From Drosophila persimilis (taxonomy: Eukaryota; Arthropoda; Insecta; Diptera; Drosophilidae), in contig NW_020825298.1 of NCBI RefSeq assembly GCF_003286085.1, positions 13,392,001-13,456,000 of the forward strand: 64,000 bases of DNA. Direction: 5' to 3'. Positions 25,701-35,624 of this stretch are shown here, in pieces. Under the pieces are notes generated by a model. The model was not told the origin of the DNA, did not search any database, and saw only the letters and a program-made list of their open reading frames with translations. The stretch's first letter is position 1. Every line of letters starts with the position of its first letter. Position numbers and translations under genes: made by a program.

Positions 25701-28700
25701 TATGCATCTGCAAAATCTTGCTCATTTAGATATTTAAAATTGCCTTTCTGCTATTGGATGTATATTTCATGTATGTATATTCCCTTTAATAAGAGGTAAC
25801 ACATGAAAGTTTTTATTTTGAATAAGTGCCACAACTTTTTTCACTGGCGTGCTGGATCTCTTTACCTGGATAACTGCTGATGCAGGCCTTGGCTTCTTTG
25901 GAGTGATTTCTCCAGCATCGGTAAGCTGATCGTTTGCATTATTAGCCAGGAACGAAAACCCTTTGGTGTTGTTTGGTCTCACACTTGCTGCGTGTTTTGA
26001 ACTTCCAAGGTTTATTTTTAATTTATTGTCCCGTTAATTTTGCGGGCTGAGTTTTAGTTTTTTATTTGAAAGTATTTTAATCCCGTCTGCATAGCTTTTG
26101 TGCTTGCATGTTATTGTTATTATCGGAATTAACTTTCGATTTTCTAATAGCATATTGCGGTGATGGAGCAGAAGTTCCTCCACGATTTTCGGAACCAGGA
26201 ATCACTGGTTGAAACGAAAGAGTAGTCCCCATTTCTTTGTTCTATCGAGATTCTACGCGCTTTCATTTGAGCGCGGTCGAGCCGATTCGGAGAAGTTGAT
26301 ACACAAACACCGTGACACGAAACTTTTATTTACTAGAAACTCTATTTAAAAAGAATTGTTATTCTATCAACTTAGAAAGCATCGTTGTCACGCTCGCGAT
26401 TTGTGCCGCTACATTTTGCCAAATTAGCAATAATATCAGAGCATTTTTGAATTCATCCAACGCTTTTCTATAGGCTAACTTGTAAACGTATTAATACCTT
26501 TCTTTAGTGTAGTGACAACTCGCCGGCAGATGCGCAGGGCTTTTTTAAATCTTCCGCAAAAAAAAGGGACAACTCATGTTTTGTATTTATATTTATTTTT
26601 TTTATGTCAGTAATAAAAATATAATTAAGCATTATGTTTTTTAATATATTAAGTTAAACATTTACCTGGAGTAGTCTTTTTTACAGAGTATCAAACCTCT
26701 TCGTGTAAAACAGCTGGAACCGACTTCGGCTAACATGGCTCCGCAGCAATGACATTTTAGGCAACCATTGTGCCAATATCTGTCTAAAGCATATAAAAGA
26801 TATCTATCACTTATTTTATCTATGAATAAATAAGAAAACCAAATGTTAGTATAATCTTGTAAGGTCCGGAAACATACGCACATTCGGATAGCCGAAATTT
26901 ACATACCATTATAATTATAAAATTTTTCATACAGAGTTTCATATATATAATTAGAAAATTGGCAAGGTACGCAGCTCCGTTTTTACACAAGCGGAACTTA
27001 TACATTGGCGGACTTTTGCGGTCAGCCATCGAGTGTTACAGGGGCACTAAAGGATAACGGGTTTGCGCGCCATACCTGTACACTTGGACAAGGGTAAAGA
27101 GGCTTCGGCTTAGGGATTTCCCAGACCAGATGCAGCTGTGCACCCTTGCCCTACAGAGCGATCACGGACGAACCGTCAAAAGTGGCACCGTCATATGCCG
27201 AGATATGATTGCCGGGGCGATCGGATTATTCCTCGGGTGACTAACCCCTTCCCTCCCTACTCATGGGAGTGCCGGAGCGACAAGACCATCTCCCTATCTC
27301 TGCATTTGGAAAACTAGTGCACAAAATGACGGGGAGGGACAGAAAAGGTCTTCTTATAGAAAATTGGAATGTTGCCAACGTTTAGAAGCTAGACAGAGGC
27401 GTCATGTGATTCCCCCCGTCCCCATTACCGACGAGTTGATGGACCTGCTTGGAAAGACAGGTGGTGTGATGTATCATGGGTACGAAAAGTTTATCCTAGT
27501 CTCCTATAAGTCCGACTCGACGGCCAGGTAACCGGAGATCGGAGATAGCTGCCCCCGGAGACCGCCAGTGAGTATGTGCTCCATCACCATGACCAACCTG
27601 ACTCTCCAAGGTCAAGGCTAATATAGACATGTTTACAAATTAGACTATGCGAGCACTTTCAACCCATGTGTCGATGGTTGGGATGAGTTTGAGAGTCCAA
27701 CGTCTTTGGGTGGCCGTATTCGATCCATGTTGCCACTTCCTTAGGCTTTGCTGGTTGCACGTCGTGCGCATCTTGAGAGAGCAATGCTGCTGAACGCCCA
27801 CATCGCGCTTATAAAGGCCAAGTGCTCTCGGAAACAGAGCCTTGTGTCAATCATGACAACAAAGGACTTGACCGCTCTCTTAAATTGCACTATTTTTTCC
27901 ACTTTGAAGTTGGCCTAGGTCACATGATGGATGGGCACAAAATGACTTCATACCTGGGTGGTTACCAGTTTCACCTAGCTGTTTTGAACGCATTCCTAAT
28001 GTTCAGCGAACCCATCACGCAGTACTTTTTTCGCCGCCCTTGCACCAAGTGCTGGCAATTGCATTTGAAGCAATTTCCACTACCATATGGCGTCAATAGA
28101 TGATCTAAACTTGCGAAAACCATATTGGTGAGGTGAGAAGCCGCACGCCCTTTCCCAACGTAATCATTTTACTTTTCCAAGAGGTTTACTCGCTCTGTCG
28201 GTCAGGCATAATAGAAGGGTGCTCCCCCGACAGCTTACCCGGTTAGGGCAGGAGAAACAGCATCTTCCACCTCTTACGAAATACTCCTTTCCGCAGGCAC
28301 TGGTTGAGAAGCTCAACGACTATGTCCATGCGCAATGAGAGGACCAGTCCTTGATAAGAAGACTTGTCCTAACAAGCTCAGCCGAGTACAGGGCATTGCA
28401 GAGCTACGTATAACAGGTGGGCTATGTACTCACCCAGGCGATGTCCTGGACACAATACTGCACCATCTTCCAGTATACTTAAGTGTGTTAACACTTTCCG
28501 CTTTCAAAGTGAGAGAAACCAAACATTAAAAACTATTCGCGTTTGGGCATTCAGGAATTTTGACGAGATTCCCTCAATAACTAGAGAGGACAGATTACGG
28601 TATCCTCATTAAATACCTCTCGACGCCTTTCCAGGCATCCATCCCAGTTAGGAAACGAAGCGAACCTACTGTGACGAGCTTAACATCAGGCTGCTTGGTC

Positions 28701-30576
28701 ACTGCAGTGGATCACTCACTCGGAATATTCAAAGCGGAAGTTGCAGGAGGGCATCTGCAAACTCTCTCTAGACGGGCATTTAATGACCCACATTCTCAGA
28801 TAGCCACGCAGACAAACCACTAGGCTCAATATCGTCGAAATCAACGACCGTAAAAGACTGTTGCTGGTCTCTTAAAGAGACCGCAGTGCAGTTAGACCAC
28901 TTCATAATATGAGTACAAAGTACAAAGGGACATCGATGGCCGATGCCGCCGACAAACTGGCAAGACAGAGCACTACCAAATATCTGCTAGCAGATAGGAA
29001 GCGGGCGTTGGCTACTTGCAGCTTCTCACACAAGAAATTATCGAAGTAAATACAAACAGGTAATGGGATAAGCATTACTTGCGAGGAAAGTAGACTTCTG
29101 TACTTTCCCAAAAGTTCCGCAAATACATTTCCTTCCCTTCCTGCACCAGAACCTCCTTCTCCCTCTTTCTCGATCTCCCGGAAGATTCAGCATTCCATCC
29201 TTCTTACCGAAAGCACCTGAACCTCTGTACCCTCTTCTCCTCTTCCCCTTCTGTGAGCGGAGAGCATAACCCGGCTGAGAGCGTCGTCACAACCTACAGA
29301 ATGTCGAGATTGATATGGACATGTCGATCCAAGAAAAACTCGGCAGAGTTATACCGATTCAGCAGTACAGTACTGTGTAGACACTGGCAGATTGGCACAC
29401 ACGCCTCCAGGCCGTCAATCCCTCACAATGATGCCTGCAGAAGTGGTCGGAGCTAGGAAGAGGAGAAGTCGGTTTCGCCCGTGTTCTGCCACTGCCCGGA
29501 CCTTGGAAACCACAGACTACGGTCTATCGGGGCCCCATTTCTCACGGACCTTTCTGAGCCATGCGAAATCAAACAGAGATCTTGTCAACATAAATATACA
29601 GCCAAGCCATCGGAATGATTTCCACCGTGTAGGCAGAGAGAAGGGCCCATTGCAACGGATATGTAACAGGCCCAACTGAGCCCTCCAGATACCGCTTTTA
29701 CAAGATTTTTACTTGAATTACCAAAATTTATAATATTAAGTACCCGAATTAGCCAGTATTTTTACTTCTTCGGGAGGGTTTAGTTAAAATTGTTAACTGA
29801 TTGTGGAGGGCAGACAAACTACAGTTATTTTCTCTGTGAGTGTCTATTACCTAAGCTCTACCTAACCTTGCCTAACCCACTGTTTTCCATTGCCGTTTTC
29901 ATTTTTTTTTGTATAGCATGGACCTGTTTTTGTCGAGAATACAAAAAAAAAATTGCCTAATGAATGACAAAGCTTCGACTTTTTTAATACACGAATAAAA
30001 ATTCGTATGAAATGTCATTCTCATTCAACTGATATTTTCACCCTATCACCATTTTTTTAAATTTTTAAAAAGGACTTGTGATATATTGCAAATTTGAGGT
30101 ATGAGGATGTGTTCAACAACATCTTACAACAAATTTATGTCTCGTGCAAAGTACAAAATCACTGTTGCATAATAATAATTACAATAATTACATTATAGCT
30201 TGATATACGTATTTACTATATATTCTGTTATCCAAGTATTGTAATAGCTTAATAATAAGAAAAAGTTTGTGTCTATCCAAAATAATTAACATTAATTAAT
30301 CAACATATTTGATTTATTTAATATCTTACCTCCACAACCACCACACACTTTAATTAGAGAGTTAGGATGAATTAACTGATGATTATTGAAATCGTTTGAC
30401 GATTCGTCCATGAACGATAAATGAGACGAAGAAATATTTGAGCTGGTCTCGACAATATCCTTATTGTTGGCAGTATTTCTATAACCAATAACTACGGGAG
30501 CAAAATTTTCCGGACTTGAGGAATCTTGGGGATGTGCCACTAGTAAATCTCTATATGAATGGAACGATGCATTCAT
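19785..30576 (-). CDS. CG5708: LMO4-like LIM-only protein (probable CG5708 orthologue)
   Basis: LIM-only proteins are nuclear adaptors that bridge transcription factors through two zinc-binding LIM domains. Coding exons in transcript order are 30576-30330, 26819-26666, 21795-21604 and 19917-19785 (TAA at 19787-19785). They sum to 726 bases, 241 residues, with all joins in phase. The first 75 residues are Ser/Asn-rich. LIM1 begins VCGGCGDKISDRYLLYALDR and keeps the His/Cys set (YWHNGCLKCHCC, then LILCKKDY). LIM2 (VCSGCGETIPPSEL to VCEQDW) has all its ligands but an extra run of roughly 14 residues (around GINNIDIQSQQKQIIN) before HLRCFSCAKC. The tail has a GRPRR core like an AT-hook. LMO4 similarity is strong; the CG number is from memory. 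The introns (3.5, 4.9 and 1.7 kb) are packed with retrotransposon remnants. Confidence 0.87.
20437..20535. repeat. CT and GA dinucleotide microsatellites
   Basis: A CT run (about 20433-20447) and a GA run (about 20510-20528) lie 65 bases apart in inverse orientation, inside the last intron of the LIM gene. They could fold as an imperfect hairpin in RNA. Bases 20560-20690 next to them carry a fragment of the interspersed family seen at 54610-54950. Confidence 0.7.
20691..21560 (+). mobile_element. LOA-type reverse transcriptase fragment
   Basis: Reading across several frames, the plus strand gives pieces of one RT domain in the right order: VNSFNPLKCPDKV and ECGKGKVVGKIPHAWLKAKI (about 20820-20965), HAYRKGKST-like words (about 21057-21090), then VNRGTSQGCILSRLQRNIAV (about 21240-21310) and GKYTQTLCDLMTAKLARLSE (about 21325-21390). 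The catalytic YADD block is deleted. It lies in intron 3 of the LIM gene on the opposite strand, and its sequence is close to the element at 13880-15330, so both belong to one family. Confidence 0.75.
22211..22708 (+). mobile_element. Basic ORF1-like retroelement fragment
   Basis: A 165-codon open frame begins MMEQAMACPKTDYLPLLRHS and is rich in Lys, Arg and Gln. It resembles the basic leading ORF of non-LTR elements in composition and in its position within a retroelement-filled intron, but I could not name a domain. The next 700 bases contain no long frame. A genuine nested gene cannot be excluded, but the absence of splice signals and the setting argue for a transposon. Confidence 0.45.
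23400..23665 (+). mobile_element. 3' end of a non-LTR element with (AAATA)n tail
   Basis: The plus strand at about 23455-23560 reads LRQYNALPAGMRFDFCQRKG and ends shortly after. This is the kind of Trp/Asn-Leu-Pro C-terminus seen in CR1- and Jockey-like polymerase ORFs. A short 3' untranslated region follows and ends in an AAATA-type simple tail at 23645-23665, as expected for a retrotransposed copy. The upstream part is missing or scrambled. Confidence 0.5.
23670..24140 (+). mobile_element. LOA-type RT thumb fragment
   Basis: From about 23690 the plus strand reads LSSKIEKTRLTPKTQVKYKR and then a membrane-like block, LTLLYDVLVWWKVTENKSNK. This is the same motif as the thumb region LLYGVTVWWP of the element at 14818. 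It continues as a degraded connector to about 24140. Its sequence is more diverged than the fragment at 20691, so it is an older or different LOA copy. It lies in intron 2 of the LIM gene. Confidence 0.65.
24141..25345. other. Intron sequence without recognisable genes
   Basis: This part of intron 2 of the LIM gene has short frames only. Words such as GACAGCCAATCGGCGATAAG at 24361-24380 suggest an RNase H-like remnant of the preceding retroelement, but frames are broken everywhere. Confidence 0.35.
25346..26235 (-). mobile_element. Minus-strand retroelement ORF1 remnants
   Basis: On the minus strand an ATG at about 26231 opens MGTTLSFQPVIPGSENRGGT, Ser/Asn-rich, stopping near 26080. The same style resumes at 25982-25767 with PKKPRPASAVIQVKRSSTPV. 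Further on, 25567-25346 reads MGKLRWKSHSELYPLSSLQG. Basic, low-complexity N-terminal ORFs of this kind are typical of Jockey-like ORF1 proteins, but no zinc knuckles are present to prove it. The three pieces may come from more than one element. Confidence 0.35.
26960..28320. other. Repeat-like filler in intron 1 of the LIM gene
   Basis: No intact frame is present. The segment is more GC-rich than its surroundings, like the LOA remnants. A plus-strand block at about 27930-28100 (TSYLGGYQFHLAVLNAFLMF) looks like decayed coding DNA, but I do not recognise it. Confidence 0.35.
28330..29880 (+). mobile_element. LOA-type element, RNase H and C-terminal end
   Basis: At about 28915-29030 the plus strand reads KGTSMADAADKLARQSTTKY, matching the last motif of the RNase H domain carried by LOA/I-type elements (N-x-x-ADxLA). 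At 29350-29500, in broken frames, come HWQIGTHASR and IPHNDACRS, the cysteine-containing C-terminal motif of this group. The 3' end has CTAACCTTGCCTAACCC at about 29862-29878, like the CTAACC end at 15312. Frameshifts are frequent. It lies in LIM intron 1, antisense to the gene. Confidence 0.7.
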
Positions 30577-30949
30577 TGCAAAAAGTACTTTAATGACTTA
30601 TATTGTTAGGGTCATATATCCTGTTTATAGTTTTAACCTGCAAATATGTAAGAAAAGAATATATATATTAAATAAATGCCGGCTGAATAAATAGTACTAT
30701 TACCTATCCATTAGGAAACTGAATAAAAAGCATACGACTAGAGTTGGTGTACTCTCCAGGTATGAAAGCAGTTAAAGGCTAACATCTAACTTGATGAGGG
30801 AAATAGAGAGAGACCGAGAGAAATGGAGGAAACACCTGATTGTGACTAAAACACGGTATCAAGTTTTTCATAGGAAGACACACTGAATGTCTTTCGACCT
30901 GTTTTTACTTGTGGTTGTAATAATTATCTTCAGCAATCCAGTATCTTCA

Positions 30950-31105
30950 ATATTGAGAGTGCTAATCTCCAGTGTTAAGACAAAAATAGATTGCAAGCGG
31001 GTGGCCTACGCAGGCGAGAAAGAAATCATCTTTTCGGGCAAATACCCTCAAGGACTTTGCGATCTTCCAAACTTCCAAAACTCTCACGGTCTAAATGGTC
31101 TCAAA
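30950..31105 (+). mobile_element. Short LOA RT fragment
   Basis: Residues KRVAYAGEKEIIFSGKYPQG are a mutated copy of the catalytic block (AYADD..IIFSGKYPQ) seen in the other LOA remnants. The catalytic aspartates are lost. The fragment lies just upstream of the LIM gene start. Confidence 0.6.
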
Positions 31106-31769
31106 TCGAGTGCAGACTAACATTCAGCGTTGGTGCTAGTTAGGTTAAGTTGGTGGAAGCGAAGATAGAACTTAAACAATAAAAAAACAATAAAGAAAAG
31201 GAGAAGAAACCCAATACCGCCCTCTAAACATGAAGTTCACTACGTCATTAATTAATATGTTGTTAAAGTAGCCCCCGACTTCTAGCCGTTTATCGAAACC
31301 CAATCTTCGGATGACACCAATGAGTTGGTTCTTCGATGAGTTGGGAAACAAAGGATATTCACTGCGAGCAAAACTACGTGCATTGTCTCCTTAACTATTC
31401 AAGAACCAGGATCTATGAGACCTAAATTATTCGAGTAGATTCTGATCTATGAGGTTAATGTCAGCAAAATGGGACCAATACATTATTAAATTCATTAAAG
31501 AATTCGTAAATAAGTGACAGTTTTCTAATGCCTACATTCCATGTGCTTTAAGCAAGCCATCCACAGGCGCACATGTTCGTCGAATTTCTTATGTTCGACG
31601 AAAATTCGATTGCGGATAGCATACCAATTTTCTTGGTTTTAACTGAGATATGACAGCATTCTATATTTTCTTCCATTGTCCTAAGCACCTATTCTGCCAC
31701 TGCTGCTTTGATAAAGGTAATTTAGATATTTTAGGGTATTTAGGCAGGCTCTGGTTTTTACTTACTTTA
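31106..31769. other. Intergenic stretch, nothing recognised
   Basis: AT-rich DNA without a long frame or clear repeat. Confidence 0.4.
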
Positions 31770-32083
31770 TTTACTATCCGAAACGTTTCGTTATCGTTTT
31801 TAGGTGCTCCCGATTTCTCAAATTTTCGTCATCGAAATTTTTCATTTTCTCATCGATTCTGGCAAACAAAAACCGTTGACCTGGTTGTATCAAAATATAC
31901 AGCGTGATATGAAATATTTCTTGCCAGCGTTCCGATCAGCTGTTCTTACGAAAACGAAACGGTTGTGGCCCTGACCAATTATTCACGAGCCAAACTTGAG
32001 GTTGGGTTAAGAAAAAATTATTTATTAAAGAGACAAGCTATATTTCCCTAGTAATGGTATACAATTTACGTTGATGCATACAA
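31770..32083 (+). repeat. Unclassified interspersed element, copy 1
   Basis: This segment aligns by eye over its whole length with 49060-49334 in the same orientation and with 57467-57727 in the opposite one. Shared words include TTTTAGGTGCTCCCG, TCAGCTGTT, GGTTGGGTTAAGAAAAAATT and a TTGATGCAT end. No protein is encoded. Divergence between copies is large, so the insertions are old or independent. Confidence 0.7.
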
Positions 32084-33838
32084 ACTGGTTTTCATTAGCA
32101 ATTAAGATTCGTTTAGCTGTATTAAAAAAAGCCGTTTACTTTTCATTTCGGCAAGGAGAATGTTTGCTTTTTGGAAAAAGAGGTGCACAAATTTTAGCGT
32201 TTTTAAAAGTAAATCGGAAAATGTTTGCAAAAGTGAAAGCTAGAGCCTGCCTGATAATTATATTTTTGCAGTAAAAAAAAAAGAAATGATAATAAAAACA
32301 ACCTTATGAGCATAATAGAAAAGATATACAAAAACTAAATTTTAGTTGTTGTATGTATATATGTATGTATATGTATGTATATATGTACGTCTTTTCGGTA
32401 GGTATGGGTGTAAGAAACACTTTATACACAAACTAAGACACTGTCTTGATGTTTTATTTTTTAATAGATGATGCATTTAATGGACCCGGTGATTCGAATT
32501 AGGATATTTACATATGTATGAACATGAATACTTTTGGTGTTTCGAGACAGCTATAATCGCTTTAAACGCGTTTTAATCGTCAACATTTTACGAATGCAAT
32601 TTTGATCAAATCTGTACGTTGACACAAAATACTATGAAATGATGTATATGCACATACATATGCATGTAACTATTACCGCTGGCTTGGAAAATATCAAATG
32701 GTACAAAAAAATAACTTTAGTTGGTAAATATTCTTAAGTTTGTAAGAGGGAAAGTAACAGATTTAATCGTCGTTGAAAGCTTAAATTAACACCTTAATTG
32801 ACATCATTTTTAACTTACATTTTTAATAAATCAATTTCTAAACCTTTAAAATATTGTTTTGGTTAAAAATGCAATTTAGATTAGTGATGAAAGAAATCGA
32901 TACTATCGAATTGGATGTATTCGAGTTCGTTTGGTTAATATGATATTTCAGAATTAATTAGGAACATTGGAAAAAGGCTATATAATTTACATTGCGTTGC
33001 AAATTTATAATTATTTGTGTCAGGTTTTTTCTTATTCTGATTTGCAGTCTGTGATATAAATTAGGCATCTATAATGTCTGTTGAATAGTTCGTGTTCTTA
33101 GATTATGGTCAAGACAACCGAATAAAAAAGACTCGAAAACTTCCGCTGTTCCGACCAAGTTGGTCTGTCTGCATCGTCATTTGCATTCATTTTGAATCTT
33201 GTTGTGCAATGTTCTCCAAAGATATTTAAGCTTAAGAACAGTTTCTAATACAGAATTTAGTTACATACGATCGCATCAAATTTTACATCATATATCCATT
33301 CAATGACAGAACCGGTCGCATCCGCAAAGGAGAAATGGACAAATGAAATTAAATTTGAGGACCAAGTGTGGAAAAGCTGCGGTGGCTGGCTCATAATGAC
33401 GCGGCGGAGTCAAACGCCAGGGCCTGTGAGCTAATAAAAATATTTCGTTTGCTACATGTTCGGTGTATGAACTCAAATCAATATACTGTATGGTTAGTTC
33501 TTACACACAAGTGATATGAACAATTTGGGAATGAAACACTATCTCAAGGAAAAAGTTGCGAAAACCCATTACATATGTTTTAATTTGTACAAACTTTGGT
33601 TGTATTTTGAAAAATTTGAGTTTTTGGTAGAGCTAGTTTAAATAGCATTATTCCTTCTATGTTACATATTCACCCGATCCAAATTGAGCTCAATGTCATG
33701 AACCGAAACTTATGTTCATTGTTCATTGTTTTAAAATTTTCGATTATTTCTGTTCATTGTCGTTGTTATTGGTGTGGTGCCATATCTAGCTTTCCGAAAT
33801 ACTACTTGTCATCCTGTGCGGCTTCTATTCTGAAAATA
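32084..33838. other. Intergenic stretch upstream of Prosalpha6
   Basis: There is a TATATGTATGTA microsatellite at about 32352-32390. The rest is AT-rich and without coding signal. The last several hundred bases must hold the Prosalpha6 promoter and 5' untranslated region, but I see no clear TATA box. Confidence 0.5.
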
Positions 33839-34797
33839 ATGGTAAGTCATAAGTTTAATAAAGTAACTTTTTTTAAAATTTGTTTCGTTTAGTTTCGAAA
33901 CCAGTATGATAGTGATGTTACTGTATGGAGTCCGCAAGGACGACTGCACCAAGTCGAGTACGCAATGGAAGCGGTTAAGCTTGGAACTGCAACTGTTGGG
34001 TTAAAAAATCGTGATTTTGCTGTTTTGGTTGCCCTTTCCAAACCATCGTCGGAGCTGTCAGCTTCTCAGCGTAAGATTATTCCTATTGATGATCACTTGG
34101 GAATATCCATCGCTGGCATAACTGCTGACGCTCGTGTGATTAGCAGATACTTACGTTCTGAGTGCTTAAGTTACAAGCATTCTTACGGCTCGACTTATCC
34201 GGTATCTCGTTTGATTACAAATCTTGGTAATAAGATGCAAACGACCACTCAACGGTACGATCGACGTCCCTACGGAGTGGGCCTTCTTGTTGGTGGCTAT
34301 GATGAAAAGGGGCCTCATATATATCAAGTCACACCGTCTGCGACTTTTTATAATTGCAAAGCTAATTCTATTGGGTCCCGCTCACAAAGTGCACGTACAT
34401 ATTTGGAGAGAAATCTGGATACATTTTTAAACTGTTCGAACGATGAAATTATATGCCACGGAATATCAGCGATTCATGGCTCCTTGCCCACAGACGAAAT
34501 GCAGAGTAGAAATGAGAGTGCATCTCAATTGGTAAGATTATAATAAATAATGTAATACAATCGTTCATTAATAATTATTGAAAATTTTTATAGAATATCA
34601 CAATTGCCATTGTCGGCAAAAATCAGCCGTTTAAAATTCTCTCTGAAAAAGAAACCCAGATATATCTAACAATGGCTTCAGAGAAAGGGGCTCCTCCCGC
34701 TAATCAACCTTATGATGATGATGAAAGCACATCGCAGGCAGGTCCATCAACCTCTGGACCTAGAGACCCAATCGTAGCTGTCGCAACGGAGGAGTAG
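33839..34797 (+). CDS. Prosalpha6: 20S proteasome alpha-6 subunit (PSMA1 family)
   Basis: This is an alpha-ring subunit of the 20S core particle, which gates substrate entry; alpha subunits are not proteolytic. Exons are 33839-33841 (the ATG alone), 33893-34531 and 34594-34797, giving 281 residues. The GT donor follows the ATG directly, and the join yields MFRNQYDSDVTVWSPQGRL. This includes the alpha signature (YDSDVTVWSPQGRLHQVEYA, residues about 6-25). Further conserved blocks are SIAGITADARVISRYLRSEC, NKMQTTTQRYDRRPYGVGLL and NSIGSRSQSARTYLERNL. The C-terminus is acidic and ends in ATEE. The length fits the family. It is somewhat diverged from my recollection of the D. melanogaster housekeeping protein, mainly in the C-terminal third. 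It could be Prosalpha6 or a tissue-specific paralogue; the neighbouring Bcs1 supports Prosalpha6. Confidence 0.92.
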
Positions 34798-34833
34798 ATT
34801 TTTGAGAGCATATATGTCTTTATAAAAGCATTA

Positions 34834-34850
34834 AATAAATGGTGAATAAA
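34834..34850 (+). terminator. Prosalpha6 poly(A) signals
   Basis: AATAAA occurs at 34834-34839 and again at 34845-34850, 37 and 48 bases after the stop codon, the usual distance for a compact Drosophila 3' end. Confidence 0.7.
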
Positions 34851-35141
34851 TTCAAAAATATCATTAATCGGGAAAACAAACCCAGACGTATTTTGGTTCT
34901 GGTCTCCACCGAAATTGGGACGGCTTGCTGGTCACAATTGGCGCCTCAATCTTGTAATTAGCCCGGGCTTTCGGAAGATTCCGTTACCGGGTTCTTGGGC
35001 CGATGGCTTGATCTGTGCATTGTTTCGGATCCTAGCCCTTCCGCTTACTGTACTTATACCATTCTACTTTCGAAGTGTCGTTCGATATACGACCAACTCT
35101 ATTGGATCGGTCGGGTAACTATATGAACGTGTCCGCTATTT

Positions 35142-35436
35142 TTGTACAGCCGACTTTACGAAGCTTACCGCTCTATGGATTTGGATTGGTCCGCATTGTT
35201 CTTGTGGACTAACGTTATGAAAGTCACAAACATGCTCTACAATGTACTTGACACATTTTTTGATTCTTGTGTCGCGCTTTCTTGTCCGATTAAAGCTCCA
35301 TTGGAGGATGAACGTTTGATTCACCATTCGTTTGGAATACAAGGTCCTATTCTAAAACTCAAATTTAAATCTAATGGGACCTACGATATCCATCTAAGAG
35401 AGGTTGCAAGCAGCAGCAAGAATGTAAGATCTTAGA
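35142..35436 (+). mobile_element. Jockey-like endonuclease-to-RT linker fragment
   Basis: The plus strand reads YRSMDLDWSALFLWTNVMKV and then LYNVLDTFFDSCVALSCPIK. This pattern (Asp-Trp, then a helix, then tyrosine-rich, then Asp-x-Cys-Val) is typical of the segment between endonuclease and RT in Jockey-like elements. It has no start codon and no continuing RT. Upstream bases 34880-35130 hold a frame without recognisable motif. Confidence 0.45.
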
Positions 35437-35624
35437 ATCATCGCATTTAATCATTCCCTCTCAACTAACCCGCAACGCGGATTCAGTCACCATGAGAGTG
35501 AGCTGTTACTTAAGGTACTATAATTTGATAAGCATTTTGAGTCTCCTATTGGAAAAAACTCATGATATACCGGAGAACGGACATATGAAGTAAAGGTATA
35601 TATGGTTGGGTTTAACAAATTATA

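Noticed and set aside
34915-35118. 67-codon plus-strand frame downstream of Prosalpha6
   Set aside because: No motif and no gene context; it lies between the poly(A) signals of Prosalpha6 and a retroelement fragment.
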